DNA of 53,543 nt from contig DASTYI010000121.1 of the NCBI GenBank assembly GCA_035765045.1, positions 1-53,543 of the forward strand, read 5' to 3'. The notes under the pieces are model-generated. The model saw only the letters and a list, made by a program, of their open reading frames with translations. It had not been told where the DNA came from and did not search any database. Origin of the DNA: Iamia sp035765045 (lineage in GTDB: Bacteria > Actinomycetota > Acidimicrobiia > Acidimicrobiales > Iamiaceae). The stretch's first letter is position 1; each line of letters starts with the position of its first letter. A program made the translations under genes and the position numbers. Below, piece by piece: positions 39,759-48,749 of this stretch.

Positions 39759-42563
39759 GTGGATCGCCGCGCCCCCACCCTCCTCGCGCTCGCGGTCCTC
39801 GGGACCGGGATCGGCCTGGCCGTCGGCTACGCCATGGCGCCGCGCACCGTCGAGAGCGAGGGGATCTACGTCGCCGCCGCCGGGCTGGCGGTCCTCGCCA
39901 CCGTCGTCGGGATCCTCGTCCACCGGCCGTACCACGCCACCGCCTGGATGCTCCACGCCGCCGGCCTGGCCGCCATCGTCACCGGCGAGGCGCTGTGGTG
40001 GCAGCAGCTCGCCGCCGGCGAGGACCCGACCCGCTCGCTCGCCGACCCCGCCTACCTGGCCGGCGGCATCCTGATGGCCGGGGCGCTGGCGCTGCGCGTC
40101 CGCGAGACCGTCTCGGTCCGCGACGTCTTCGCCCGGATCGACGCCACCATCGTGGCCCTGGCCGGGGGCGTGATCGCCTGGATCGCCGTCGTCGAGCCGG
40201 TCGTGGTCGACGAGACCCTGGCCGGCTCGGAGCGGGCGTGGGCGCTGGCCTACCCGATCGTCGACATCCTCCTGCTCGCCGCCCTGGCCCGGCTCCTGTG
40301 CTGCATCCAGGGCGCCTCGTGGTCGACCCGCCTGCTGACGGTGGGCCTGCTGGTGTTCGTCGGCGCCGACCTGTGGTTCCAGTACGAGGAGCAGCTCGGG
40401 ACCTACACCGAGGGCCGGCCCGTCGACCTCGCCTTCATGGCCTCCTACGCCCTCCTCGCCGCCGCCGGGATCGACCGGAGCATGGCCGACCAGCACGAGG
40501 TCACCTCGGTGGGCGAGCAGGTCGGCCAGCGGCGCCTGGCCGTGCTGGCCGTCGCCGCCCTGGTGCCCCCGATGGTGCTGATCGTCGAGGTCTCGACGGT
40601 CGAGGACCCGAGCCGGACGACGCTGACCGGGGTCGCCGTCGCCGCCGTGATCGCCTTCGTCCTGGCCCTGCTGCGGATGACGACCGTGGTGCGGTCGGTC
40701 GAGAGCCACACCGCCCGGGCCGGCGAGGACCGGTTCGAGGCCCTGGTCGAGCACTCGAGCGACGTCATCGGCGTGGTCGACAGCGAGGGGATGATCCAGT
40801 ACATGAGCCCGGCGTTCCGCACTGCGCTGGGCCGCGAGCCCGACGAGCACGTCAACATGGCGCTGCGCAGCATCGCCCACCCCGACGACGTCTCGACGCT
40901 GACGACCCACCTGTACCAGGCGGCCACTCGCCCGGCCCACGCCACGTCCCGGTTCGAGACCCGGCTGCTCGCCACCGACGGGTCGATCCGCGAGTTCGAG
41001 GTGGTCGCCGCCAACCTGGTCAACAACCAGGTGGTCGACGGCCTGGCCCTGACGATGCGGGACATCACCGACCGCAAGGCGCTGGCCGCCGAGCTGAGCC
41101 ACCAGGCCTTCCACGACAGCCTGACCGGGCTGGCCAACCGGGCCCTCTTCGCCGACCGGGTCGACCACGCCCTCCACCGGCGTCGCCGCGACCCCGACTG
41201 CGCCGTCGCCGTCCTCTTCGTCGACCTCGACGACTTCAAGGCGGTGAACGACGGCCTCGGCCACGGCGCCGGCGACGCCCTCCTCCGGGCCGTGGGCGAG
41301 CGCATCGTCCGCTGCCTCCGGGTGGGCGACACCGCCGCCCGCCTCGGCGGCGACGAGTTCGCCGTCCTGCTGGAGGACGACCGGGCGCCGGGCGAGGCCA
41401 CGACGATCGCCAACCGCATCCTCGAGGCGCTCCACGCCCCGGTCCCCATCGGGGACATGGACCTGAGCGTCGTCGCCAGCATCGGCGTCACCGTCGCCAC
41501 GTCGCAGTCGAGCACCGTCGGCCTCCTCCGGGACGCCGACATCGCCATGTACGAGGCCAAGCGCACCGGCAAGGGCCGGGTCTGCGTGTTCGACCCGGCC
41601 ATGCGGGACATGGCGTCGGACCGCCTCGCCCTCCAGACCGACCTGTCGACTGCGATCGAGACCGGCGCCCTCCGCGTCGTCTACCAGCCGATCGTCGACC
41701 TGGAGACCGGGCTGGTGCGCGGCGCCGAGGCCCTCAGCCGCTGGCTCCACCCCGAGCGGGGCGACATCCCGCCCGACACGTTCATCCCCATCGCCGAGCA
41801 GACCGGCCTGATCGTCCCGATGGGGGAGTGGACGCTGCGCCAGGCCTGCGCCCAGGCCGCCGTCACCGGGGGCACGGTCGGGGTCAACGTCTCGGGCGTC
41901 CAGTTCGCCGCCCCCACCTTCCTGGCCACGGTGGCCGACGCCCTGGAGGTGGCCGGGCTGCCCCCGTCGCGCCTCACCATCGAGATCACCGAGACGGCGC
42001 TGATGGCCGACACCGACGCCACCGCCATCCTCCTCGACCACCTGCGCGAGGTCGGGGTCCGCATCGCCATCGACGACTTCGGCACCGGCTACTGCTCGCT
42101 GGCCTACCTCCAGCGCTTCGCCGTCGACATCGTCAAGATCGACAAGGCCTTCGTGTCCGAGCTCGACGGCGCCTCCAAGGGCGATCGCCTGGCTCGCACG
42201 ATCATGCAGATGGCCGACTCGCTCGACGTCACCACCGTCGTCGCCGAGGGCATCGAGACCGAGGCCCAGCTGGCCCGGCTGCGCGACCTCGGCTGCCGCT
42301 ACGGCCAGGGCTACCTGCTGTCCCGCCCGCTCGAGCGCGACGCCTACCGCGACCTGGTCGCCGACCACCTGGCCGAGGCCCGGGCCGCCGGCGCCGAGGT
42401 GATGGGCCCGGTGCGCACGACGCTGGCGCCGGTGCCCGTGCCCGCCCCGCTGCCCCGGGTCGAGCCCGAGGAGCTCGGGTTCGGGCCGGCGCCGTCGAGC
42501 CTGGCCGAGGCGCTCGACGCCTCCGGGCTGGGGGCGGTGCCGGGGTTCTCCTCCTCCCGCTGA
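39759..42563 (+). CDS. membrane PAS-GGDEF-EAL protein (c-di-GMP turnover)
   Basis: A protein of 934 aa from GTG 39759. About eight or nine hydrophobic segments (residues 5-320) form a membrane sensor. A PAS domain (about 325-440) includes FEALVEHSSDVIGVVDSEG. The GGDEF domain has an intact GGDEF at 530-534 (diguanylate cyclase site). The EAL domain has Glu657-Ala-Leu and DDFGTGYCSLAYL, so the phosphodiesterase site also looks active. It makes and/or hydrolyses c-di-GMP in response to an unknown signal. It lies directly upstream of pilus-type genes, which c-di-GMP often controls. Confidence 0.92.
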   Translation: MDRRAPTLLALAVLGTGIGLAVGYAMAPRTVESEGIYVAAAGLAVLATVVGILVHRPYHATAWMLHAAGLAAIVTGEALWWQQLAAGEDPTRSLADPAYLAGGILMAGALALRVRETVSVRDVFARIDATIVALAGGVIAWIAVVEPVVVDETLAGSERAWALAYPIVDILLLAALARLLCCIQGASWSTRLLTVGLLVFVGADLWFQYEEQLGTYTEGRPVDLAFMASYALLAAAGIDRSMADQHEVTSVGEQVGQRRLAVLAVAALVPPMVLIVEVSTVEDPSRTTLTGVAVAAVIAFVLALLRMTTVVRSVESHTARAGEDRFEALVEHSSDVIGVVDSEGMIQYMSPAFRTALGREPDEHVNMALRSIAHPDDVSTLTTHLYQAATRPAHATSRFETRLLATDGSIREFEVVAANLVNNQVVDGLALTMRDITDRKALAAELSHQAFHDSLTGLANRALFADRVDHALHRRRRDPDCAVAVLFVDLDDFKAVNDGLGHGAGDALLRAVGERIVRCLRVGDTAARLGGDEFAVLLEDDRAPGEATTIANRILEALHAPVPIGDMDLSVVASIGVTVATSQSSTVGLLRDADIAMYEAKRTGKGRVCVFDPAMRDMASDRLALQTDLSTAIETGALRVVYQPIVDLETGLVRGAEALSRWLHPERGDIPPDTFIPIAEQTGLIVPMGEWTLRQACAQAAVTGGTVGVNVSGVQFAAPTFLATVADALEVAGLPPSRLTIEITETALMADTDATAILLDHLREVGVRIAIDDFGTGYCSLAYLQRFAVDIVKIDKAFVSELDGASKGDRLARTIMQMADSLDVTTVVAEGIETEAQLARLRDLGCRYGQGYLLSRPLERDAYRDLVADHLAEARAAGAEVMGPVRTTLAPVPVPAPLPRVEPEELGFGPAPSSLAEALDASGLGAVPGFSSSR

Positions 42564-42581
42564 GCGGCCGCCGGGTCAGCG

Positions 42582-42623
42582 CCTGCCCGGAAAACCCGCC
42601 CCGGAAGGGTTTGCGCGCGCAGG
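42582..42623 (+). promoter_or_regulatory. possible hairpin between the GGDEF-EAL gene and the TadE operon
   Basis: AAACCC (42592-42597) pairs with GGGTTT (42607-42612) over a 9-nt loop, and outer CCTGC (42582-42586) with GCAGG (42619-42623). No T-tract follows. It could be a terminator of the upstream gene or part of the leader of the TadE/TadG operon; it does not match a known c-di-GMP riboswitch consensus. Confidence 0.3.
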
Positions 42624-42696
42624 GATCGTGCCGATGGACCTGGCGGAGGGGCCCGGTGCGGCGACCGGTGACGACACGGCTCAGGAGCGGAAGACC

Positions 42697-43323
42697 ATGC
42701 GGACCACTCGACGGGAGGCCAGGCGCCACCCGTCGCTGACCCACCGCCGGGGGCGGGCGCCGTCGCCCCCGACCGGTCGGGACGGCGAGCGCGGCGCCTC
42801 GCTGGTCGAGTTCGCCATCGTGGCCCCGATCCTGTTCGTGATGCTGTTCGGCATCGTCGACTTCGGCCTCGTCCTGAGCGACAGCATCGGGCTGCGCCAG
42901 GGGGTGCGGGAGGCGGCCCGGCAGGCGTCGGTGGCCCAGTTCGGGTCGACCTCGTCGTGCGGCGCCAGCCTCACCGGCAACCCCACCACCGAGATGCGCA
43001 AGCTGGTCTGCCTGACCAAGGCCCGCTCCGACATCGACGCCGCCAAGGTGCGGGTGGCCATCCGCTTCGACCCGGCCAGCAGCGGCCTGGCCGCCGCCGC
43101 GGCCTACCCGGCGGGCACGGGCACGCCGCCGGTCGGGAACGGCATCATCGTGTGCAGCATCGTCCGCATGGAGAGCCGGACCGGCTTCTTCGAGCCCTTC
43201 CTCGGCGACCGCTACATCAAGTCGAAGGTGGTCATGCGGATCGAGAAGGCGGTCGGCACGGCGCAGACGCCGGTCCAGGAGGTCGACCCGAGCGGGCAGG
43301 GCTGGTCGTGGTGCACGCCGTGA
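42697..43323 (+). CDS. TadE-family pilus assembly protein
   Basis: A protein of 208 aa. ATG 42697 is preferred over upstream GTG 42628 because AGGAG lies 8 nt before it. An Arg-rich N-tail leads to GERGASLVEFAIVAPILFVM, the TadE signature with the conserved Glu after the cleavage-type Gly and a hydrophobic helix. The outer part contains a Cys pair (about SSCGAS and VCLTKA) and Cys near the C-terminus. TadE is a minor pseudopilin of Flp/Tad pili. It overlaps the next gene by GTGA. No TadA/B/C or prepilin peptidase gene is in the window. Confidence 0.85.
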   Translation: MRTTRREARRHPSLTHRRGRAPSPPTGRDGERGASLVEFAIVAPILFVMLFGIVDFGLVLSDSIGLRQGVREAARQASVAQFGSTSSCGASLTGNPTTEMRKLVCLTKARSDIDAAKVRVAIRFDPASSGLAAAAAYPAGTGTPPVGNGIIVCSIVRMESRTGFFEPFLGDRYIKSKVVMRIEKAVGTAQTPVQEVDPSGQGWSWCTP

Positions 43324-44726
43324 GGCCGGCCCTCGCCCACCGCCGCCGCCCGGGTCCGGTGCCGGGCCCCGCCGAGCGGGCCCGTCGCCGGCGCGAGCTG
43401 GGCATCTCGCTGCTGATGGTGATGCTGCTGATCGTCCCGCTGCTGATCGTCACGGCCCTGGTGACCGACATCGGCTTCGCCAAGCAGCGCCGGCGGGAGG
43501 TCCAGAGCGCGGCCGACGCCGCCGCCCTGGCCGCGGCCCAGGAGCTCGACGGCACCAGCACCCAGGTCACCCGCGCCGTCGCCGCGGCCAAGACGTGGGC
43601 GGCCAAGAACCTGGACGACCTGAGCGCCACCGACTGGGTGGGCTGCACCGACGCCGGGGCGTTGGCGGCCCGGCCCGACACGGCCAACCGCAACACCTGC
43701 ATCTCCTTCGACTCGACCACGACGCCGTCCAAGGTGCGGGTCCGCATCCCCGACGAGGACCAGCCCCAGTTCTTCGGCGCCCTGGCCCGGTCGGGACCGC
43801 TCGACGTCACCGCCTACGCCGTCGCCGCCCGGGCCCCGGGGGCCACCGCCTCGGCCGGCGACTGCGGGCTGTGCACCCGGGAGAAGATCCAGCTGGCCGG
43901 GAACCAGAACATCCAGATCATCGGCGGCGGCACGATCCACAGCCGCGAGGTGACGGCCAACTGGAACACGACCTCGTCCACGATCTCGCCGTGCCCGATC
44001 AAGATGGTCGTCTCGACCAACAACCCGCCCAACGCCCGCTGCCCGGGCACCAACGCCAGCCCGATCACCACGGTGGCCGCGCCCCCGCCCGACCCCTTCG
44101 CCGCCGTGCCCAACCCGCCGTCGGGCATCCAGCCCTGCCGCACGCCGCAGAACCAGCCGTGCAACATCAACAACGCCACCGATGCGGCGAGCTACATCAA
44201 GCCCGACCGGGTCTTCACCCAGAGCGTCAACCTCTCGAACATGACGCTCAACCTGGCGCCCGGCAACTACTACTTCGCCGAGGGCCTCAGGCTGAACGGC
44301 AACGTCACCCTCAACGGCACCGGGGTGACCCTCTTCTTCGTCTGCGCCGACTCGAACCAGCCGTCGAAGCCGTGCAACCAGGGTGGCAACAAGGGCTTCA
44401 TCGAGGCCACGAACGGCGGCAACAAGGTCACCATCACCGCCCCCACCACCGGCCCCTACGCCGGTCTCGCCATCTACTTCGACCGCAACAACACCCAGGG
44501 CACGGCGCCCAAGTTCTCGGGCAACGGCAGCACCTACACCTTCGTCGGCAGCATCTACGCCTACGGCGGCAAGTTCACCGGTGACGGCTCCCGGGTGGTC
44601 GACGTGACCGGCCGGATCTACGCCCAGTACTGGGAGGACAACGGCGGCGGCACGACCTACGTCCGCTTCGACGGCGGGTCGACGTCGACCGGCGGGGGCG
44701 GGGGTGCCATCTCGCTCGAGGGCTGA
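43320..44726 (+). CDS. TadG-like protein with C-terminal beta-helix-like domain
   Basis: A protein of 468 aa, GTG start. Near the N-terminus ELGISLLMVMLLIVPLLIVTAL is a TM followed by DIGFAKQRRREVQSAADAAALAAAQEL, the hallmark of TadG/DUF2134 proteins. A Cys-rich middle (CGLCTREK) and a C-terminal region of repeated short beta strands with Asn/Gly turns (NGNVTLNGTGVTLFF, GLAIYFDRNNTQG, SIYAYGGKFTGD) suggest a beta-helix or adhesin-like surface part. It is likely exposed outside the cell and co-expressed with TadE. Confidence 0.8.
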   Translation: MRPALAHRRRPGPVPGPAERARRRRELGISLLMVMLLIVPLLIVTALVTDIGFAKQRRREVQSAADAAALAAAQELDGTSTQVTRAVAAAKTWAAKNLDDLSATDWVGCTDAGALAARPDTANRNTCISFDSTTTPSKVRVRIPDEDQPQFFGALARSGPLDVTAYAVAARAPGATASAGDCGLCTREKIQLAGNQNIQIIGGGTIHSREVTANWNTTSSTISPCPIKMVVSTNNPPNARCPGTNASPITTVAAPPPDPFAAVPNPPSGIQPCRTPQNQPCNINNATDAASYIKPDRVFTQSVNLSNMTLNLAPGNYYFAEGLRLNGNVTLNGTGVTLFFVCADSNQPSKPCNQGGNKGFIEATNGGNKVTITAPTTGPYAGLAIYFDRNNTQGTAPKFSGNGSTYTFVGSIYAYGGKFTGDGSRVVDVTGRIYAQYWEDNGGGTTYVRFDGGSTSTGGGGGAISLEG

Positions 44727-44738
44727 CCTCCCGGCCGG

Positions 44739-44756
44739 CTCCCAGCCAGCTCCCAG
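44739..44756 (+). promoter_or_regulatory. direct repeat before the two-component operon
   Basis: CTCCCAG occurs at 44739-44745 and 44750-44756, an 11-bp period, 22 nt before the response regulator start. OmpR/MprA-type regulators bind such tandem direct repeats, so autoregulation is likely. CATCAT (44767-44772) lies 6 nt before ATG 44779 as a possible leaderless -10. Confidence 0.5.
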
Positions 44757-44778
44757 GGAGCGGCGCCATCATGGCGGG

Positions 44779-45465
44779 ATGACCGGAGAGCGCCTGCTCC
44801 TCGCCGACGACGACGACAACCTCCGCTCGATGCTGGAGGCGGCCCTGCGCCACCACGGCTACGACGTCACCGCGGTGGCCTCGGGGCGGGAGGCGCTGGC
44901 AGCGGCGGGCGAGGCCAACCCCGACCTGATCGTCCTCGACGTGATGATGCCCGACCTCGACGGCTTCGAGGTCTGCCGCCGGCTGCGGACCGAGGGCAGC
45001 CGGGTGCCGGTGGTGTTCCTCACCGCCCGCGACGCCACCGAGGACAAGGTCCGGGGCCTGACCCTCGGGGGCGACGACTACGTCGTCAAGCCGTTCAGCC
45101 TCGACGAGCTGGTGGCCCGGACCGACGCCGTCCTCCGCCGCACCGGGGCCCAGAAGGACGGCTCGGTGCTGCGCTGCGCCGACCTCGAGCTCGACGACGA
45201 CGCCCACCGGGTGACCCGGGGCGGGGTCGACGTCAGCCTGTCGCCGACCGAGTACAACCTCCTGCGCTTCCTGCTGGCCAACCAGGGCCGGGTGTTGTCG
45301 AAGGCGCAGATCCTCGACCACGTCTGGAACTACGACTTCGGGGGCGACGGCGGCATCGTCGAGACCTACATCGGCTACCTCCGCAAGAAGCTCGACAGCG
45401 GCGACGACGTGCGCCTGATCCACACCATCCGGGGCGTGGGCTACGTGATCCGCGAGCAGGGCTAG
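44779..45465 (+). CDS. OmpR-family response regulator
   Basis: A protein of 228 aa. The receiver domain (1-120) shows the acidic cluster ADDDDN (9-14), phospho-acceptor Asp54 in VLDVMMPD, Thr82 and Lys104 (VVKPF). The C-terminal winged helix (about 130-225) contains LSPTEYNLLRFLLAN and RVLSKAQILDHVWNYDFGG..ETYIGYLRKKL with the recognition helix. It activates or represses genes after phosphorylation by the adjacent kinase (11-nt gap). The direct repeat upstream suggests autoregulation. Confidence 0.93.
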   Translation: MTGERLLLADDDDNLRSMLEAALRHHGYDVTAVASGREALAAAGEANPDLIVLDVMMPDLDGFEVCRRLRTEGSRVPVVFLTARDATEDKVRGLTLGGDDYVVKPFSLDELVARTDAVLRRTGAQKDGSVLRCADLELDDDAHRVTRGGVDVSLSPTEYNLLRFLLANQGRVLSKAQILDHVWNYDFGGDGGIVETYIGYLRKKLDSGDDVRLIHTIRGVGYVIREQG

Positions 45466-45475
45466 GTCGGCGCCG

Positions 45476-46939
45476 ATGACGCTGCGCCTCCGCCTGCTGC
45501 TCGGCCTCGGCGTCGTCGCCCTCGTGCTCGTCGCCGTGGCCGTGGTGGTCACCCGCTCGACCCGCGACGACCTGGTGGCCAAGGTCGACGAGCAGCTGCG
45601 GACCTCGGCGGCCAGCCCGGCGATCACCGGCTTCGGCGAGGGCGCCGGCTCCGACGAGGGCGCCGGCCCGCCGGCCGGCTTCGGCCCCGGTGGCGGCGAG
45701 CGGCCGCCGTGGGTCGACGCCTACATCGACCGCTTCCGGGGCCCGGCCACGCTGTGGGTCGGCGCCCTGGAGGGCGACCGGGTCGTCACCACCGATGCCC
45801 CCCGCGACCCCGACGGCGAGGAGGTCGTCCCCACCTGGACCGAGGACCAGATCGACGCCCTCCGCCCCGGCCGGTTCCTGACCGTCGGCGGCGTCGGCAG
45901 CAGCCGCTTCCGGGTCTACGCCCAGGAGGCCCGGGGCGGGCTGGTGCTGGTCGGTGCCCCGCTCGACGACGTCGACGAGTCGGTGCGCCAGCTCGTCGTC
46001 GTCGAGGTCCTGGCCACCGGGGCGGTGCTCGCCCTGCTGGCCCTCGTGGCCCTGTGGGTCCTGCGCCTCGGCGTCCGGCCCATCCGGCGGATGACCGTGA
46101 CGGCGACGGCGATCGCCGAGGGCGACCTCTCCCAGCGGGTGCCGGAGGCCGACCCCCGCACGGAGGCCGGCGAGCTGGGCGTCGCCCTCAACACGATGAT
46201 GGGCCGGATCGAGGAGGCCTTCGCCGCCAGCACCGCCTCCGAGGAGCGGCTGCGCCGGTTCGTGGCCGACGCCTCGCACGAGCTGCGGACCCCGATCACC
46301 ACCATCCGGGGCTACGCCGAGCTCCACCGCCGGGGCGGGCTGGAGGACCCCGAGGCCCGGGCCTCGGCCATGGCCCGGACCGAGCAGGAGGCGGTGCGGA
46401 TGGGCCGCCTCGTCGAGGACCTGCTGCTGCTGGCCCGGCTCGACCAGGGCCGCCCGCTGGAGGCCGAGCCCGTCGACCTCGGCGCCCTGGCCACCGACGC
46501 CCGCGACGACGCCGCCGTCGCCCACCCCGACCACCCGGTGGCGCTGGAGGTGGCGGACGGCTGCATCGTCGTCGGCGACGACCACCGGCTCCGCCAGGTC
46601 GTCGGCAACCTGCTGGCCAACGCCGTGACCCACACCCCGGCCGGCACCGCCGTCACCGTGCGGGTCGGGCCGGTGGCCGACGACGCCGACCGGGTGGTGC
46701 TGGAGGTGGCCGACGAGGGCCCGGGGATGCCGGCGGCGCTGGCCGAGCGGGCCTTCGAGCGCTTCGCCCGGGGCGACGTCGCCCGCTCCCGGGCCGCCGG
46801 GAGCACCGGGCTCGGGCTGTCGATCGTCCAGGCCATCGTCACCGCCCACGGCGGCACCGTCGCCCTCGAGTCGGTCGAGGGCGAGGGCACGACCGTCCGG
46901 GTCACCCTCCCCCGTGGTGGGCCGGCACCAGGCGGCTGA
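45476..46939 (+). CDS. sensor histidine kinase
   Basis: A protein of 487 aa. TM1 (about residues 7-26), an extracytoplasmic sensor of about 155 residues rich in Gly/Pro/Asp, TM2 (about 176-198), a HAMP domain (GVRPIRRMTVTATAIAEGDL), the dimerisation helix with phospho-acceptor His268 in ASHELRTP, and ATPase boxes N (VVGNLLANAVTHTP), G1 (VADEGPGMP) and G2 (GSTGLGLSIV). It is a canonical type I kinase and the partner of the regulator upstream. The last 38 nt overlap the convergent MFS gene. Confidence 0.93.
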   Translation: MTLRLRLLLGLGVVALVLVAVAVVVTRSTRDDLVAKVDEQLRTSAASPAITGFGEGAGSDEGAGPPAGFGPGGGERPPWVDAYIDRFRGPATLWVGALEGDRVVTTDAPRDPDGEEVVPTWTEDQIDALRPGRFLTVGGVGSSRFRVYAQEARGGLVLVGAPLDDVDESVRQLVVVEVLATGAVLALLALVALWVLRLGVRPIRRMTVTATAIAEGDLSQRVPEADPRTEAGELGVALNTMMGRIEEAFAASTASEERLRRFVADASHELRTPITTIRGYAELHRRGGLEDPEARASAMARTEQEAVRMGRLVEDLLLLARLDQGRPLEAEPVDLGALATDARDDAAVAHPDHPVALEVADGCIVVGDDHRLRQVVGNLLANAVTHTPAGTAVTVRVGPVADDADRVVLEVADEGPGMPAALAERAFERFARGDVARSRAAGSTGLGLSIVQAIVTAHGGTVALESVEGEGTTVRVTLPRGGPAPGG

Positions 46940-48074
46940 CCCGGAGGAGCAGCGGCAGGCCGAGGAGGACGAGGCCGGCGGCCACCCAGCCCACGGCCCG
47001 GGCGTCGGCCACGCCCACCACCACCCCGACGAGGGCCGACAGCCCGGTGCCGCCCAGGTTCATGGCCAGCAGCTGGTAGCCGCCGAGCCGGCCGGCGTGG
47101 TCGCCCCCGACCCGGTCGGCGGTGGTGGCCATCAGGGTCGGGAACAGCGGGGCCAGGGCCAGCCCGGCCAGCGGGTAGGCGGCCAGCACGACCGGGTGGG
47201 GGAGCAGGGGGATGGCGACCAGCAGGGCGGCGGCGGGCAGGGCGGCGCCGACCAGCAGCACCCGGGGCCCGACCCGGACCCGGCCCAGCACCAGCCGGCC
47301 GACGGTGATCCCGCCCCAGAAGCCGCTCACGGCGAGGGCGGCGGCCCGGCCCGACACGCCCCGGCCGTCCTCCAGGTAGGTGGCGGCCCAGTTCCCGGTG
47401 ACGATCTCCAGCGTGCAGAACAGGGCGAAGGCGGCCAGCGACCAGGCCGCGGCGTGGCGCACCGCCGGGGTGGTCGGGGGCCGGTCGACCGGGGTGGCGG
47501 CCCGGTGCTCGCCGCGGTGGTCGGCCAGCGCCGCCGGCCAGGCGACGACGGGCGAGACGGCCAGGGCGGCGGCGAGGAGGGCGGCCCCGGCCCCGGCGAG
47601 GAAGCCGACCGGCCACGACGTCACCGCCACCAGGGCGGGGAAGGCGGTGGCGCCGACGCCGTAGGCCCCGGTGACCAGCCCGGCCTGGCGGATGTCGCGC
47701 ACCGCCGTCTGGTAGCGGTTGCCGAGCGAGTCGAGCATCCCCGACGCCAGCCCGACCCCGGTGGCGGCGACGACCAGGACGGCGTAGCTGCGGGTCGTCG
47801 CCACCACCACCTGGGTGCCGGCCAGGGCGACGCACACGGCGGCCGTCGCCGGCCCGATCCCGACCCGGCGCAGGACGGTGATCGCCGTGGCCGAGGTGCT
47901 CAACCGGCCCAGCCCGTAGCCGGTGACGAGCAGCCCGAGGGCGGCGGCGGGCCGGTCGACCCGCACCCGGCCCTCGGGCCAGGCCGCCCCCAGCATCCCG
48001 ATCGGCGCCGCGAAGGCCCCGAACACCACGATCTGCACCAGCAGCGGCGAGCGCAGCCGTCCCCGGAACTCCAC
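46902..48074 (-). CDS. MFS transporter
   Basis: A protein of 390 aa from GTG 48074, supported by TAGGGT (48086-48081, minus strand) exactly 6 nt upstream. About twelve hydrophobic helices can be counted, with the signature GYGLGRLST in loop 2-3 and SGFWGGITVGRLVLGRV at the start of the second half, as in sugar/FucP-like or YfkF-like transporters. The substrate is unknown. It is convergent with the histidine kinase (38-nt overlap). Confidence 0.85.
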   Translation of the reverse strand: MEFRGRLRSPLLVQIVVFGAFAAPIGMLGAAWPEGRVRVDRPAAALGLLVTGYGLGRLSTSATAITVLRRVGIGPATAAVCVALAGTQVVVATTRSYAVLVVAATGVGLASGMLDSLGNRYQTAVRDIRQAGLVTGAYGVGATAFPALVAVTSWPVGFLAGAGAALLAAALAVSPVVAWPAALADHRGEHRAATPVDRPPTTPAVRHAAAWSLAAFALFCTLEIVTGNWAATYLEDGRGVSGRAAALAVSGFWGGITVGRLVLGRVRVGPRVLLVGAALPAAALLVAIPLLPHPVVLAAYPLAGLALAPLFPTLMATTADRVGGDHAGRLGGYQLLAMNLGGTGLSALVGVVVGVADARAVGWVAAGLVLLGLPLLLRVSRLVPAHHGGG

Positions 48075-48080
48075 CCACCG

Positions 48081-48086
48081 ACCCTA
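48081..48086 (-). promoter_or_regulatory. -10 box of a leaderless promoter (MFS gene)
   Basis: TAGGGT on the minus strand, 6 nt before GTG 48074. Confidence 0.55.
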
Positions 48087-48117
48087 GGGACCCCACCCAC
48101 CCCACCCCCGAACTGGC

Positions 48118-48151
48118 GATCGGATCCGACGGGAAGCCGTCGGATCCGATC
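48118..48151. repeat. hairpin repeat, copy 1 (GATCGGATCCGACGG arms)
   Basis: GATCGGATCCGACGG (48118-48132), loop GAAG, and its exact complement (48137-48151) form a 34-nt palindrome that ends inside the TetR stop codon. It is preceded by CCCCACCCCCGAACTGGC. The same context and arm recur at 53506-53543, so this is a dispersed element, perhaps also a transcription barrier between TetR and MFS. Confidence 0.85.
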
Positions 48152-48749
48152 ACCGGTTGCGGATCTCGAGGGTGGTGAGGAGGGGGGTGAGGGCGCGGCC
48201 GGCGGAGGCGGCGGCGACCGCCGGGGTGGCGGTGGGGAGCACGACGTGGCTGATGGCCAGGCGGACCAGGGTCTCGGACAGCAGGGCGACGTCGTCGGCG
48301 GCGAGGGCCGGCCAGGTCGTGGCGATGATCGACCCGAGGCGGTCGGCGGCCGCGGCCACGATCGTCCCGCCGGCCGGGCGGACCAGCACGGCCAGCACGT
48401 CGTCGGACCCGGTGGTGGCGCCGAGGGCCCGGATCAGCGGGTGCTCGGCGGCCTGGTCGAGGAACAGCTCCAGCGCCACGACCAGGGCCCGGGCCATGTC
48501 GTCGGTGTGCTCGGCCAGGCACCGCTCGACCTCGTCGAGGAGCTGGTCGGCGGCCCACAGGGCGTAGGCCCGGGCCAGGTCGGGCCGCGACCCCATCTCG
48601 TTGTAGACGGTCTGGCGGCTGACCCCCGACCGGGTGGCCACCTGGGCCATCGTCACCGCCGGCCACCCCCGCTCGGCCACCAGCTCGTCGGTGGCCCGCA
48701 GGATCGTGTCCCGCAGCAGCGCCCGCGAGGCGTCGGCGTAGCGGCTCAC
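48150..48749 (-). CDS. TetR-family regulator (alkB-linked)
   Basis: A protein of 199 aa; GTG 48749 overlaps the alkB stop by GTGA, and GTG 48755 is an alternative. The HTH (about residues 8-55) reads LLRDTILRATDELVAERGW, then VTMAQVATRSGVSRQTVYNEMGS. Regulators of this type (AlkU/AlkX) commonly follow alkB in actinobacteria and repress it. The palindrome TTGACATC-n9-GATGTCAA upstream of alkB (49932-49956) is the likely operator. Confidence 0.88.
   Translation of the reverse strand: MSRYADASRALLRDTILRATDELVAERGWPAVTMAQVATRSGVSRQTVYNEMGSRPDLARAYALWAADQLLDEVERCLAEHTDDMARALVVALELFLDQAAEHPLIRALGATTGSDDVLAVLVRPAGGTIVAAAADRLGSIIATTWPALAADDVALLSETLVRLAISHVVLPTATPAVAAASAGRALTPLLTTLEIRNR

Noticed and set aside
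39729..42368. Leftward frame opposite the GGDEF-EAL gene
   Set aside because: Composition of an antisense shadow; the + strand carries complete catalytic motifs.
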